Part shown: positions 18,036 through 26,791 of the stretch, piece by piece
Numbering within the stretch: the stretch's first letter is position 1
Layout of the letters: each line of letters opens with the position of its first letter
Source of the DNA: Prevotella sp.
GTDB taxonomy: Bacteria; Bacteroidota; Bacteroidia; Bacteroidales; Bacteroidaceae
Assembly: GCA_017619445.1 (NCBI GenBank)
Contig: JAFZSI010000079.1
Location: 1 to 60,912 of the forward strand
DNA length: 60,912 nt
Direction: 5' to 3'
Made by a program: the position numbers and the translations under genes
The notes under the pieces: model-generated
Told to the model about the DNA's origin: nothing
Database searches by the model: none
What the model saw: only the letters and a program-made list of their open reading frames with translations

Positions 18036-18140
18036 AGAGGAGAGAGGAGAGAGGAGAGACGAGAGAGGATACAATTGATAATTGATATTTTTTCATTTGT
18101 CCGCTAACTCCCGTAAACTTCCAATAACTCCCGCCAACTC
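18036..18140. repeat. 7-bp array (AGAGGAG) followed by a 10-bp array (CCGCTAACTC)
   Basis: Right after murG, AGAGGAG, AGAGGAG, AGAGGAG, AGACGAG, AGAGGAT, ACAATTG and ATAATTG run in a 7-base register. From 18101 the register changes to 10: CCGCTAACTC, CCGTAAACTT, CCAATAACTC, CCGCCAACTC. The decamer is the reverse complement of the GAGTTAGCGG unit found before ftsZ. Confidence 0.75.
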
Positions 18141-18170
18141 CTTATTTACAAAGAAACAAAAACGAAGTAA

Positions 18171-19547
18171 ATGGAACTGAAAAATATAAAAGCTGTCTAT
18201 TTTATTGGTGCCGGTGGCATTGGAATGAGTGCCATCGCGCGCTACTTCATCGGCCGCGGCGTGGTGGTTGCTGGTTACGACAAGACGCCCTCTACGCTTA
18301 CGGCTCAGTTGGAGAAGGAAGGCATGCTGATACACTATGAGGAGAACGTTGACGAGATTCCCCACGCATGCAAGAAACAGGCTTCGACGCTCGTCATCTA
18401 CACACCCGCCATTCCAGAAACACACAAGGAACTGCAATACTTCCGCGAGGGCGGATTCGAGATAGAAAAGCGCGCACAGGTGCTCGGCACGCTCACACGC
18501 GCAGCCAAAGGCCTCTGCTTCGCAGGCACACACGGCAAGACAACCACTTCCACCATGTGCGCCCACATCATGCACCAGAGCCAGATGGACTGCAACGCCT
18601 TCCTGGGTGGCATATCCAAGAACTACGGCACCAACTATATTCTGAGCAAGAACAGCCCATACGTGGTGATTGAGGCCGACGAGTACGACCGCTCGTTCCA
18701 CTGGCTGCGCCCGTGGATGAGTGCCATCACCAGCACCGACCCCGACCACCTGGATATCTACGGAACAAAAGAGGCATACTTGGAGAGTTTCCGCCACTAC
18801 ACCACGCTCATTCAACCCGGGGGCGCGCTGGTCATACACCGGGGACTGGAAATGAAGCCCGACGTGCAGCCTGGCGTCACCATCTACGAATACAGCCGCG
18901 AGGAGGGTGACTTCCACGCCGAAAACGTGGTGATTGACAACGGCGACATCACCTTCGACTTCATTTCGCCCGTGGAGAATGTTACGGGGGTGAAACTGGG
19001 ACAGCCCATCCCCATCAACATAGAAAACGCCATAGCCGCCATGGCCATAGCACAGCTAAACGGCTGCACAGCCAACGAACTGCGCTACGGAATGCGCACC
19101 TACGGAGGCGTTGACCGCCGCTTCGACTTCAAGATAAAGGACGACCGCCACGTGCTACTCAGCGACTACGCCCATCACCCGAAGGAAATCTACCAGAGTG
19201 CTAAGAGTATTCGCGAGCTTTACAAGAACCGCCGTATCACGGCCATCTTCCAGCCGCACCTCTACACACGTACACGCGACTTCTACCGCGACTTTGCCGA
19301 CGCGTTGAGCCAGTTGGACGAGGTAATTCTGTGCGACATCTATCCCGCACGCGAGGAACCCATTCCTGGCGTAACGTCGCAGCTCATCTACGACAACCTG
19401 CGGCCGGGCGTAGAGAAGAGCATGATTCACAAGGAAGACGTGCCCCAACTCTTAAAGAGCCGCGACTTCGACGTGCTCGTCATACTTGGCGCGGGCGACC
19501 TGGACAACTATGTTCCGCAAATAACAAAAATATTGCAACAGAAATAA
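18171..19547 (+). CDS. murC: MurC, UDP-MurNAc:L-alanine ligase
   Basis: The protein has 458 residues. It starts with the MurC nucleotide fold FIGAGGIGMSAIARYF (residues 11-26) and has the ATP loop GTHGKTTT at 119-126. Substrate-domain motifs such as VVIEADEYDRSFHWLRP and DYAHHPKEI follow. It catalyses the first amino-acid addition to UDP-MurNAc. The stop codon directly abuts the ftsQ start, so the pair is translationally linked. Confidence 0.97.
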   Translation: MELKNIKAVYFIGAGGIGMSAIARYFIGRGVVVAGYDKTPSTLTAQLEKEGMLIHYEENVDEIPHACKKQASTLVIYTPAIPETHKELQYFREGGFEIEKRAQVLGTLTRAAKGLCFAGTHGKTTTSTMCAHIMHQSQMDCNAFLGGISKNYGTNYILSKNSPYVVIEADEYDRSFHWLRPWMSAITSTDPDHLDIYGTKEAYLESFRHYTTLIQPGGALVIHRGLEMKPDVQPGVTIYEYSREEGDFHAENVVIDNGDITFDFISPVENVTGVKLGQPIPINIENAIAAMAIAQLNGCTANELRYGMRTYGGVDRRFDFKIKDDRHVLLSDYAHHPKEIYQSAKSIRELYKNRRITAIFQPHLYTRTRDFYRDFADALSQLDEVILCDIYPAREEPIPGVTSQLIYDNLRPGVEKSMIHKEDVPQLLKSRDFDVLVILGAGDLDNYVPQITKILQQK

Positions 19548-20351
19548 ATGCACATCAACTGGAAGAAAACCATCATTGCCGTACTCGACATTGCCCTGGC
19601 CGTGTATCTGGTGTTTGCCTTCACCTCGTTCAATAAACCCGACGAGACAGCGAAGGTGTGCACCAAGGTGGCCATCAACATTGCCGACGAAAACACCAAC
19701 GGATTTCTCAGCGCTGCAGAAATAAAGAAAATACTGCAACGCAACAAAATCTATCCGCTGGAAAAGCACATGGCTTTCGTGGAGCCAAGAGGCATTGAGG
19801 ACATTCTGAAAACCAGTCCCTTCGTGAAAACCGCCGAATGCTACAAAACACAAGACGGACACGTGTGCATCAACATCACACAGCGGCTGCCCATCGTGCG
19901 CATCAAAAGCAACAACGGCGACGACTATTACCTGGACGACCAGGGAGGCATCATGCCAAACTCCAAATACACGTCCGACCTCATCATCGCAACAGGCAGC
20001 ATCAACAAAGCCTTCGCAAAAAACTATCTCGGATGGCTCAGCCAGACGCTCATGGGCAACGACTTGTGGAGAAACCTGGTGGAACAAATCAACATACTGC
20101 CCGACAAGGGCGTGGAACTGGTTCCGCGCGTGGGCGACAACATTGTCTTCATCGGCTATCTGCCTGAATCGCACAAAACAGATGAACGGCGACAACTCGT
20201 AACACAGTACGTAAGCAAGAAAATGGAACGCTTGGAGAAGTTCTACCGCTACGGACTGAGCCAGGCTGGTTGGAACAAATATGCCTACATCAGCCTGGAG
20301 TTTGACAACCAGATAATCTGCAAAAAAGGAGTAAAAGGAGGAGTGCCTTGA
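19548..20351 (+). CDS. ftsQ: FtsQ, divisome POTRA-domain membrane protein
   Basis: The protein has 267 residues: a short cytoplasmic tail, one membrane helix at about 7-26 (TIIAVLDIALAVYLVFAFTS) and a periplasmic part. The periplasmic part begins with a POTRA-like domain (VEPRGIEDILKTSPFVKTAE) and a beta domain (CINITQRLPIVRIKS, DDYYLDDQGGIMP). FtsQ links FtsA-side assembly to FtsL/DivIC. It lies between murC and ftsA; a ddl gene, present in many clusters, is absent. The last codons and the stop (GGAGTGCCTTGA) fall in the dispersed CCTTGAGC element, which may have set the present C-terminus. Confidence 0.9.
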   Translation: MHINWKKTIIAVLDIALAVYLVFAFTSFNKPDETAKVCTKVAINIADENTNGFLSAAEIKKILQRNKIYPLEKHMAFVEPRGIEDILKTSPFVKTAECYKTQDGHVCINITQRLPIVRIKSNNGDDYYLDDQGGIMPNSKYTSDLIIATGSINKAFAKNYLGWLSQTLMGNDLWRNLVEQINILPDKGVELVPRVGDNIVFIGYLPESHKTDERRQLVTQYVSKKMERLEKFYRYGLSQAGWNKYAYISLEFDNQIICKKGVKGGVP

Positions 20352-20367
20352 GCGAAGCGAAAAAAGA
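20341..20367 (+). repeat. CCTTGAGC element across the ftsQ stop
   Basis: GGAGTGCCTTGAGCGAAGCG followed by AAAAAAG matches the element found at 15283, 47543 (reverse), 48151 (reverse) and 54229 (reverse). The TGA inside CCTTGAGC is the ftsQ stop codon. Confidence 0.6.
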
Positions 20368-20415
20368 GAAAAGAATAAGGAACGAAACATATAAAAATCA
20401 AACAAGAATAACGTT

Positions 20416-21867
20416 ATGCCAGCAAGGGATTTTATCGTAGCCATCGAACTCGGCTCATCAAAGATGACCGGTATCGCCGGAAAGAAGAACCTCGACGGAA
20501 GCATCCAGGTTCTGGCTGTTGTGAAAGAGGACTCATCCTCGTTCATACGCAAAGGCGTCGTTTACAATATCGACAAGACTGCCCAAAGCCTGACGAATAT
20601 TGTAAAGAAACTAACCAACACTCTCAAGACTGAGATTGCTCATGTATATGTAGGCGTGGGCGGACAGAGCATCCACAGCGTCAAAAACGAAATAACAAAA
20701 GACTTGCCTGCCGACACCGTCGTCAAACAGGAAATGGTCAACGAACTCATGGACCAAAACCGCAACATGACGTACCCGGACCTGGAAATCCTCGATGCGG
20801 CCACACAGGAGTATAAGGTTGACTCGCAATACCAGCTCGACCCAGTAGGCATACAGTGCACCAGGCTCACAGGAAACTTCCTGAACATTCTCTGGCGGAA
20901 AATGTTCTACAGAAACCTCAACAAGTGCTTCGACCAGGCCGGCATTGCCATTGCCGAGATGTATCTCGCACCGTTGGCACTGGCAGACAGCGTGCTCACC
21001 GACGCGGAGAAACGCTCAGGATGCGCACTCGTTGACCTGGGAGCCGACACCACCACCGTCTCGGTTTATTACAAGAACATCTTGCGCCACCTCGCCGTCA
21101 TTCCGCTCGGAGGTTCAAACATCACAAAGGACATCGCATCGCTGCAGATGGAGGAAAGCGAGGCCGAGAAGATGAAAATCAAGTATGGCAGTGCCTACAC
21201 CGACAACAACGACATCGACAATACACTCATGTTGCCCATCGATGCAGAACGCTCGGTGGAAAGCCGCAAGTTCATCGACATCGTTGAGGCCAGACTCGAG
21301 GAAATCATCGCCAACGTGTGGTATCAGGTGCCCAACGAGTATGCCGACAAACTGCTCGGAGGTATCATTCTCACCGGCGGAGGCTCGAACATGAAGAACA
21401 TTGAGAAGGCTTTCCGCAACCACACAAACGTGGAGAAAATCAGAACTGCCAAATTCGTGCTCAACTCCATACAGGCCAACTCGCCCGACATTACCAACCA
21501 CAACGGCATGATGAACACCGTTTTAGGTCTGCTGGCAAAGGGCGATATGAACTGCGCCGGCGACCCCATCAACGAGAACGGCAGCCTGTTCGACACAAAG
21601 CCTACAGGCACCACAACGGCTGACATTCACAACAAACCGCGCACCGCCAACGAGATAAAGAGCGGCGTGGTGATTACAGAAGCTGAGAAACTGAAGGCCG
21701 AGGAAGAACGCCGCCGCGCTGAGGAAGAAGAAGCCGCCCGCAAAGCCAAAGAAGAAGCCGAGCGCAAGGCCGAGGAAGAACGCAAGCGCAAAGAAAATGC
21801 GGGCATGAAGAACACCTTCAGCCGATTCAAAAAATTCGTGGACAAATTCCTTACCGAGGAAGAATAA
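20416..21867 (+). CDS. ftsA: FtsA, actin-like FtsZ membrane anchor
   Basis: The protein has 483 residues. Actin-fold signatures are AIELGSSKMTGIAGK at the start, the 1C-like region around VYVGVGGQSIHS, CALVDLGADTTTVSVYY, and ILTGGGSNMKNIEKAF for the second phosphate region. FtsA tethers FtsZ filaments to the inner membrane. A charged helical stretch (about 425-462, EEERRRAEEEEAARKAKEEA onward) precedes the final amphipathic helix (FSRFKKFVDKF), the membrane-targeting sequence. It lies just before ftsZ as expected. Confidence 0.97.
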   Translation: MPARDFIVAIELGSSKMTGIAGKKNLDGSIQVLAVVKEDSSSFIRKGVVYNIDKTAQSLTNIVKKLTNTLKTEIAHVYVGVGGQSIHSVKNEITKDLPADTVVKQEMVNELMDQNRNMTYPDLEILDAATQEYKVDSQYQLDPVGIQCTRLTGNFLNILWRKMFYRNLNKCFDQAGIAIAEMYLAPLALADSVLTDAEKRSGCALVDLGADTTTVSVYYKNILRHLAVIPLGGSNITKDIASLQMEESEAEKMKIKYGSAYTDNNDIDNTLMLPIDAERSVESRKFIDIVEARLEEIIANVWYQVPNEYADKLLGGIILTGGGSNMKNIEKAFRNHTNVEKIRTAKFVLNSIQANSPDITNHNGMMNTVLGLLAKGDMNCAGDPINENGSLFDTKPTGTTTADIHNKPRTANEIKSGVVITEAEKLKAEEERRRAEEEEAARKAKEEAERKAEEERKRKENAGMKNTFSRFKKFVDKFLTEEE

Positions 21868-21890
21868 AGGATGAATTCATAATAAAAGGA

Positions 21891-22015
21891 GTTAGCGGGA
21901 GTTAGCGGAAGTTAACGGGAATTAGCGGACAAATGCTTTTCTCTCTCCTCTCTCCTCTTTCCTCTCTCCTCTTTTATATTAATTGTAAATTGTAAATTGT
22001 CAAATTGTAAATAAT
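21891..22015. repeat. 10-bp array (GTTAGCGGGA) then 7-bp arrays (CTCTCTC, AATTGTA) before ftsZ
   Basis: GTTAGCGGGA, GTTAGCGGAA, GTTAACGGGA and ATTAGCGGAC run at exactly 10 bases from 21891. After ACAAATGCTT come heptamers CTCTCTC, CTCTCTC, CTCTTTC, CTCTCTC, CTCTTTT. Then ATTGTAA, ATTGTAA, ATTGTCA, AATTGTA run up to the ftsZ start. Almost the entire 148-base ftsA-ftsZ gap is periodic sequence. Confidence 0.8.
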
Positions 22016-23347
22016 ATGATGTCAGACAACAATATCCCAGTAGATGTTCTGGACTTCGGAGAGCCAGACAAAGACCAAAGCATCATCAAAGTCATCGGTG
22101 TGGGAGGCGGAGGAGGAAATGCCGTCAACCACATGTATCGCGAAGGCATTCACGACGTGACCTTCGTGCTCTGCAACACCGACAACCAGGCACTCAACGA
22201 CAGCCCCGTGCCCGTGCACCTGCAACTGGGCAAGGAAGGACTTGGAGCAGGCAACAAGCCCGAGAAAGCCCGCAAGGCTGCCGAGGAGAGCATCGACGAA
22301 GTGCGCAACATGCTCAACGACGGCACCAAGATGGCATTCATCACCGCCGGCATGGGTGGAGGCACCGGCACAGGCGCGGCTCCCGTCATTGCGCGCGAGT
22401 CTAAGAACCTCGGCATTCTCACCGTTGGCATCGTCACCATTCCCTTCCGTTTCGAGGGCGACCGCAAGATTGACCAGGCACTCGACGGTGTGGAGGAAAT
22501 GTCGAAGCACGTGGATGCCCTGCTCGTCATCAACAACGAGCGACTGCGCGAAATCTATCCCGAGCTTACCGTGCTCGACGCCTTCGGAAAAGCCGACGAC
22601 ACACTTTCGGTTGCAGCCAAGTCCATCGCTGAAATCATTACCGTGCACGGACTCATCAACCTTGACTTCAACGACGTGAAAACCGTATTGAAGGACGGTG
22701 GTGTGGCCATCATGTCAACAGGTTACGGCGAGGGCGAGTCGCGCGTAAAGAAAGCCATTGACGACGCGCTCAACTCACCACTGCTCAACGACAACGACGT
22801 GTTCAACTCAAAGAAAATCCTCCTCAGCATCACCTTCTGCAACGACAAGAGCGGCGGCGGGCTGATGATGGACGAGATGACCGACGTCAACGACTTCATG
22901 GCCAAGTTCGGCAACGACTTCGAGATTAAATGGGGTATTGCAACCGACCCCGAGCTGGGCGAAAAGGTGAAAGTAACCATCCTCGCAACAGGCTTCGGCA
23001 TCGAGGATGTGGATGGCATGACCAGCCACTTCAATCGCCGCACACAAGAGGAGCAAGACCGACTGGCAGAAGAAGAGGAGAAGCGCGAGGAACGCCGCGA
23101 ACGCCGCAACCGCTTCTACGGCAAGGACGGCAACAACAAGCAGTACAAGCGCCGCCCGCACATCTTCATGTTCAGAACGGAAGACCTGGACAACGACAAC
23201 GTCATCTCCGACGTTGAATCGTCGCCCACCTACAAGCGCACGCGCCAGGTGCTCGAGAGCATACGGGGCAAGGCTTCGGGCAACACCAATGCCGATAACA
23301 ACGCAAAGAACGAGGAGCCCGTACAGGGAGTCATCAGTTTCACTTAA
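22016..23347 (+). CDS. ftsZ: FtsZ, tubulin-like division GTPase
   Basis: The protein has 443 residues (or 442 from the second ATG). It has VIGVGGGGGNAVNHM, the tubulin signature GMGGGTGTGAAPV and the T7 loop LINLDFNDVKTV. The protein polymerises into the Z ring. A charged linker (EEEEKREERRERRNR) follows residue 340. The tail does not show the E. coli-type conserved C-terminal peptide. The segment ESSPTYKRTR near 401-410 may serve as the FtsA-binding site. The gene ends the dcw run and is followed by a strong terminator. Confidence 0.97.
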   Translation: MMSDNNIPVDVLDFGEPDKDQSIIKVIGVGGGGGNAVNHMYREGIHDVTFVLCNTDNQALNDSPVPVHLQLGKEGLGAGNKPEKARKAAEESIDEVRNMLNDGTKMAFITAGMGGGTGTGAAPVIARESKNLGILTVGIVTIPFRFEGDRKIDQALDGVEEMSKHVDALLVINNERLREIYPELTVLDAFGKADDTLSVAAKSIAEIITVHGLINLDFNDVKTVLKDGGVAIMSTGYGEGESRVKKAIDDALNSPLLNDNDVFNSKKILLSITFCNDKSGGGLMMDEMTDVNDFMAKFGNDFEIKWGIATDPELGEKVKVTILATGFGIEDVDGMTSHFNRRTQEEQDRLAEEEEKREERRERRNRFYGKDGNNKQYKRRPHIFMFRTEDLDNDNVISDVESSPTYKRTRQVLESIRGKASGNTNADNNAKNEEPVQGVISFT

Positions 23348-23404
23348 CCACCTTTCCCCTTTGGGGTGGTCAGAAGGGGTTTAAGTGGGGGCTTCCCAAC
23401 ACCC

Positions 23405-23443
23405 AAAAGACATGGTTACCAAAAGTAGCCATGTCTTTTTTTT
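23405..23443 (+). terminator. Rho-independent terminator after ftsZ
   Basis: AAAAGACATGG at the left and CCATGTCTTTT at the right pair around TTACCAAAAGTAG, and the right arm runs into eight T's. It lies 58 bases after the ftsZ stop and closes the dcw cluster. Confidence 0.85.
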
Positions 23444-23465
23444 CTGCAAGACAAACAAAAGAAAT

Positions 23466-23650
23466 GCGATGCGTCGCGTTGTAAAAACAATGCGTCGCGT
23501 AGCAAAAACAATGTGCTACTTCAGCGACGCAAAGCAAAGGTTTATAAAAACAAAGTATAGGTTTACAAATCCAAAGTATAGGTTTACGATTAAATTCTCT
23601 AGAAAATTTGCAGGTAAAGCATTGCATTGTGAAAACGATGTGAAGGTATG
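23466..23650 (+). repeat. 21-bp-period array with TCTAGA module, copy 4
   Basis: Consecutive 21-base units read ATGCGTCGCGTTGTAAAAAC(A), ATGCGTCGCGTAGCAAAAAC(A), ATGTGCTACTTCAGCGACGC(A), AAGCAAAGGTTTATAAAAAC(A), AAGTATAGGTTTACAAATCC(A) and AAGTATAGGTTTACGATTAA(A). TTCTCTAGAAAATTTGCAGG(T) comes next with TCTAGA at 23598-23603, and then AAAGCATTGCATTGTG. The module is itself one unit of the array. The 500-base gap between ftsZ and the C10 peptidase gene contains this, two terminators and no gene. Confidence 0.85.
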
Positions 23651-23739
23651 TTGTCGTAAACATACAAGTCAGGATGATGAAGTGTGTTGGCAATGCTTGC
23701 ACGCCTGAAACCCGACGTACAATTTTTGGCACAGGCATG

Positions 23740-23776
23740 AAAAAAGCGCGGGGCTGCACAATGTGCTGCCTCGCGC
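23740..23776 (-). terminator. Rho-independent terminator after the C10 peptidase gene
   Basis: GCGCGGGGCTGCACA (23746-23760) pairs with TGTGCTGCCTCGCGC (23762-23776), 13 of 15 positions matching. On the minus strand the hairpin is followed by TTTTTT (23740-23745). It lies about 70 bases past the peptidase stop. Confidence 0.75.
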
Positions 23777-23847
23777 GGTTGTCTGTCAAACCATTTCTAT
23801 AATCCACTCCAGCCCCCCAAGGAGAGGGGGAGATGGAGTTTGAAATG

Positions 23848-25578
23848 CTACTTGAGCACCTTTTTCACGGTCTTTCCGTTCTTGAGCATCAGGATACCGT
23901 TGGCGGGAACGTCGTCAAGACTGAAAGACTTCGCAGGAGCCTCATAGACTTTCTGTCCGGCGGCGTTATAGACGCGTGTCATGCCGTCGCCGTTGTTTGT
24001 GGTGATGCTGCTCAGGCGGATTTGCTCAATGCCCGTCTGAGCTGTCCAGTTGGCGTTTTTCTCGTCCTTCAGCGAGATTTTGCTTCCGTTGATGGTGAGC
24101 AGGTAGCTGTTGCTGTTGCTCTCGTGGCAGCGGATGGGCTGCGGCTCGACGTCCTTCGAGGTATCGAAGGAGGCCATGTAGATGCGGTAGGTGCCGTCTT
24201 CTGTCAGCGCGTTGGACACATTGATGCCACTGAAATCGAGGTTACGATAGTAGCAGTTTCCGTTCTCGTCCTCGTTGAGGTACTCTATGCGTTCCACGCT
24301 CTTCGAACTGAGCTCTACGGTTTCGCCTGTGGCAAGATTCTGCGCCATGAGCATAAGATTGCCGGTGAATGTATGGTAGTCGAAGTTCATGACGTATGCG
24401 CTGGCACTGATTTTGCCGGTACGATAGCTGGCTGTCATACCATCATACGTGCCCCAGAAAGACTGGAAGGTAACGTCCTCATCATTTTTACGAACGAGCA
24501 CCATTTCCTGACCCAGGGTGTATCCGTTGAGCGAGGCAATGTCGAAATAACCGTCGGACTTGCCTTCCCAACCCCAGTTGACATGCACCTGGCCGTCTTT
24601 GTTATAGCCGTCGAGCACAAACTCGTGGCCACTTCCGTTGGTGCCTTTGTTTGCACCGTAGAGAACGGGATGGCGGTCGCTGAGCTCGAAGTAGATTTTC
24701 TCCATCCACTCGTCAACGGGGAACGTTTCACGAACGTAGTAGTGCTGATTTTCGTTGTAGTAGAAACGTTTGCTCAGCACGTCGGCAGCGTCGTGGGTGA
24801 AGGCACCACTACCCGAACGGGTGTATTGCATCTTCACAGCATAGCCGCAGTGCTTCATGAGCGTGGAAACGGCGTCGCGCTGAGCCTGTGTCCATGACTT
24901 GCCTTTATAAACAGGCAGCATATTGTCCCAGTCGTAAGGCTTCTTGGCCAGATTGTCAGAGAGTTTCTGCGAGGCATCGCTTCCTTCGGGCGTGAAATAG
25001 TAGGAGATGGAACCTTTTCCTTTCTCGGGCCAGCGGTGGAAGTACATGATTTGCGCCATGGCTGTGGCCACACAGCCAGTGACATAGTGCACCTCTGTGC
25101 CGCCACTGTTGTAGGTGGGAGTCTGGTCGTTGAACGGTGTGTCCTGTCCCCATTGCGACACCATCAGTTCGGTTACACTCTCAGGCAGGCCTGCATCGGC
25201 AGGGCTGACGGCCTTGAGGGGTATGCCGTGGGCAGCATTGTAGGCCAGTTGCTCGTTCATGGCATCGAGCCACCAGCGGAAACCGGGGGCCATGTCGTTC
25301 TCGTCGAGTGCGCGGTCGGAATAGCCGAGCACAGGGTTAAACATGTCGTCGTTGGCAATGACAGCAAAGCCTGCCTCGCAGCCGACGATGGTGAGCTGCT
25401 GGCGCTCCTCAATGACGCGCATCTGCATTTGTGCCGGCACGCGCTTGAGTCCGTTAGCACTGTACTGTGCGGCAATGGCCGTGCGGGCAGCCGTAAACAT
25501 TTCTTGCTGACTGCGCTGTTTTGCCGTTACTGAAACTGCTCCTACCAAGAGGAGGAGGAAAAGAATTCTTGCTCTCAT
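23848..25578 (-). CDS. C10-family (streptopain-like) cysteine peptidase with T9SS tail
   Basis: The protein has 576 residues: a signal peptide (to about residue 19), then a Spi/pro-domain-like region (about 20-125), then the peptidase. The catalytic Cys is in VTGCVATAMAQ (Cys169) and the His in GSGHEFVLDGY (His318); NWGWEGKSDGYF follows. These are the marks of clan CA family C10, which includes streptopain, interpain A and the periodontain/PrtT group. The final residues (RVYNAAGQKVYEAP to VKKVLK) are a short T9SS sorting domain, so surface display or secretion is likely. The gene is monocistronic, with its own terminator and a 15-bp hairpin in its leader. Confidence 0.93.
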   Translation of the reverse strand: MRARILFLLLLVGAVSVTAKQRSQQEMFTAARTAIAAQYSANGLKRVPAQMQMRVIEERQQLTIVGCEAGFAVIANDDMFNPVLGYSDRALDENDMAPGFRWWLDAMNEQLAYNAAHGIPLKAVSPADAGLPESVTELMVSQWGQDTPFNDQTPTYNSGGTEVHYVTGCVATAMAQIMYFHRWPEKGKGSISYYFTPEGSDASQKLSDNLAKKPYDWDNMLPVYKGKSWTQAQRDAVSTLMKHCGYAVKMQYTRSGSGAFTHDAADVLSKRFYYNENQHYYVRETFPVDEWMEKIYFELSDRHPVLYGANKGTNGSGHEFVLDGYNKDGQVHVNWGWEGKSDGYFDIASLNGYTLGQEMVLVRKNDEDVTFQSFWGTYDGMTASYRTGKISASAYVMNFDYHTFTGNLMLMAQNLATGETVELSSKSVERIEYLNEDENGNCYYRNLDFSGINVSNALTEDGTYRIYMASFDTSKDVEPQPIRCHESNSNSYLLTINGSKISLKDEKNANWTAQTGIEQIRLSSITTNNGDGMTRVYNAAGQKVYEAPAKSFSLDDVPANGILMLKNGKTVKKVLK

Positions 25579-25603
25579 AGGTTTAAATGGTTTTAAGACG
25601 GGT

Positions 25604-25642
25604 AAAGAGGAAAGACCATTTTTCAGGTGGTCTTCCCTCTTT
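25604..25642. other. Long hairpin in the leader of the peptidase gene
   Basis: AAAGAGGAAAGACCA (25604-25618) and TGGTCTTCCCTCTTT (25628-25642) pair at 14 of 15 positions around a nine-base loop. It lies 26 bases before the peptidase start on the minus strand. It has no following T-run, so it is either a leader structure of the peptidase mRNA or the transcript end of the lipoprotein operon. Confidence 0.5.
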
Positions 25643-25671
25643 GGTTATTCATTCTTTACTTACATTATTCA

Positions 25672-25810
25672 CGGGAGTTATCAGGAGTTATATGAATTCT
25701 GCGAATTCATTGGGAGTTAAAGGAAGTTAGCGGACAATAGTCTAGCTATTGTCAGTTAACTCCCGGAGCGGTTGTAAAACCGCGATAACTTCAGTTAACT
25801 CCCGATACCT
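25672..25810. repeat. Decamer array of GGGAGTTA type with three nested perfect hairpins
   Basis: GGGAGTTATC and related decamers occur in both orientations. Between them lie three separate palindromes: ATGAATTC/GAATTCAT (25692-25710, loop TGC), GACAATAG/CTATTGTC (25733-25753, loop TCTAG) and GCGGTT/AACCGC (25768-25783, loop GTAA). The block fills the gap between the lipoprotein and peptidase genes. Confidence 0.65.
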
Positions 25811-25830
25811 CCATGAATAATTATTGATTT

Positions 25831-26754
25831 TTACTTCTTCAATACGAGGTCAGTGAAATAACCCCACAAGCCAGTGTAATCGTCATTTCCGCTGAAGTAC
25901 TCGTAGTATGCGAGGCTTCCGCCATGAGTGTCGAAATTGATTGTGGTGCTAATGCCACCATCTTCCTCAACCTTCCACTCAGCATCGATGGGATCATTCA
26001 GCAGGTCATCAACCAGGTTGAAGTTCACCCAGCACCACTTGGTGTTGTAGCCTTCATAGAAAGCAAGTGGGTCTGTGGTGTTCATCATGTCGAACGAGAG
26101 CGTACCTGTGCGGGTGTTCTTGTCGAACGTGTAGTACAGATAGGTGCTTGCATCAAGACCTGAAATAATCTTGCCGATGGTGACATACAGACGGTTGTCG
26201 TAGTCGGGATCATCCTCGTCGCTTGCACCAGAGATGGTTACATCATACGACACGGCATTTCCCTTGTAGTTCTTACCCGTCAGCTTCCACTTGCCGAAGA
26301 ACTTCTCATAGAAGGCGGCATCGTTGTCGCGGAGCACGATGTTCACTTCGCTGCGCTGCAGCTGGCCTCCCTCGACGGAAGTAATCTTGAGCTTGAACTC
26401 ACGCGGGTCGTTGATTTCAGCATCGTCAACGGTCTTAATCTGCACGTTGAGGGTAGCTGTCTTGGTGGTGTCGTTAAGCAGTGTGAGAGTCTTGCCGGTA
26501 ATCAGGTAGTGAGTGTCCTCAACAGCCGGATTAGAACCGACAGGCTCGGCAGCCACCGTCAGTTTGATATCGCCATTGCGTACACCTGCGATTTCAATAG
26601 GAACATTGATATAGCCGGCATTCTCCTTGACGGTGATTTTCTCTGAGGCGAAACCTACGGTAGTGCTGTTCGAGTTGATGGGCTGGTCGTCATCAGAGCA
26701 CGATGCCATCAGCACGGCAGCCACTGTCAGCATGAAAATCTTTATATATTTCAT
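25831..26754 (-). CDS. SusCD-associated surface lipoprotein with a Calx-beta-like domain
   Basis: The protein has 307 residues. The signal peptide ends in a lipobox (LMASC, Cys19). It is followed by SDDDQ, acidic residues of the kind that direct lipoproteins to the cell surface in this phylum. Residues about 30-150 resemble a Calx-beta repeat (VTVKENAGYINVPIEI-like strand pattern, DTHYLITGKTLTLLNDTTKT, INDPREFKLKITS). The remainder is beta-rich and aromatic with no catalytic motif seen. It is the third gene of the susC-susD operon, so a role in holding an extracellular glycan or peptide is likely. The substrate is unknown. Confidence 0.75.
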   Translation of the reverse strand: MKYIKIFMLTVAAVLMASCSDDDQPINSNSTTVGFASEKITVKENAGYINVPIEIAGVRNGDIKLTVAAEPVGSNPAVEDTHYLITGKTLTLLNDTTKTATLNVQIKTVDDAEINDPREFKLKITSVEGGQLQRSEVNIVLRDNDAAFYEKFFGKWKLTGKNYKGNAVSYDVTISGASDEDDPDYDNRLYVTIGKIISGLDASTYLYYTFDKNTRTGTLSFDMMNTTDPLAFYEGYNTKWCWVNFNLVDDLLNDPIDAEWKVEEDGGISTTINFDTHGGSLAYYEYFSGNDDYTGLWGYFTDLVLKK

Positions 26755-26791
26755 ATCTTTTCAATCTTTTAGTTAATGATTAAACGGTAGA

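Noticed and set aside
23385-23708. Plus-strand frame of 107 codons after ftsZ
   Set aside because: It is translation of the 21-bp array (AMRRVVK, TMRRVAK, TKYRFTN) and the module (KFSRKF); it begins inside the ftsZ terminator region.
23833-25533. Plus-strand frames opposite the C10 peptidase
   Set aside because: They are antisense to a gene with intact Cys and His sites, signal peptide and T9SS tail.
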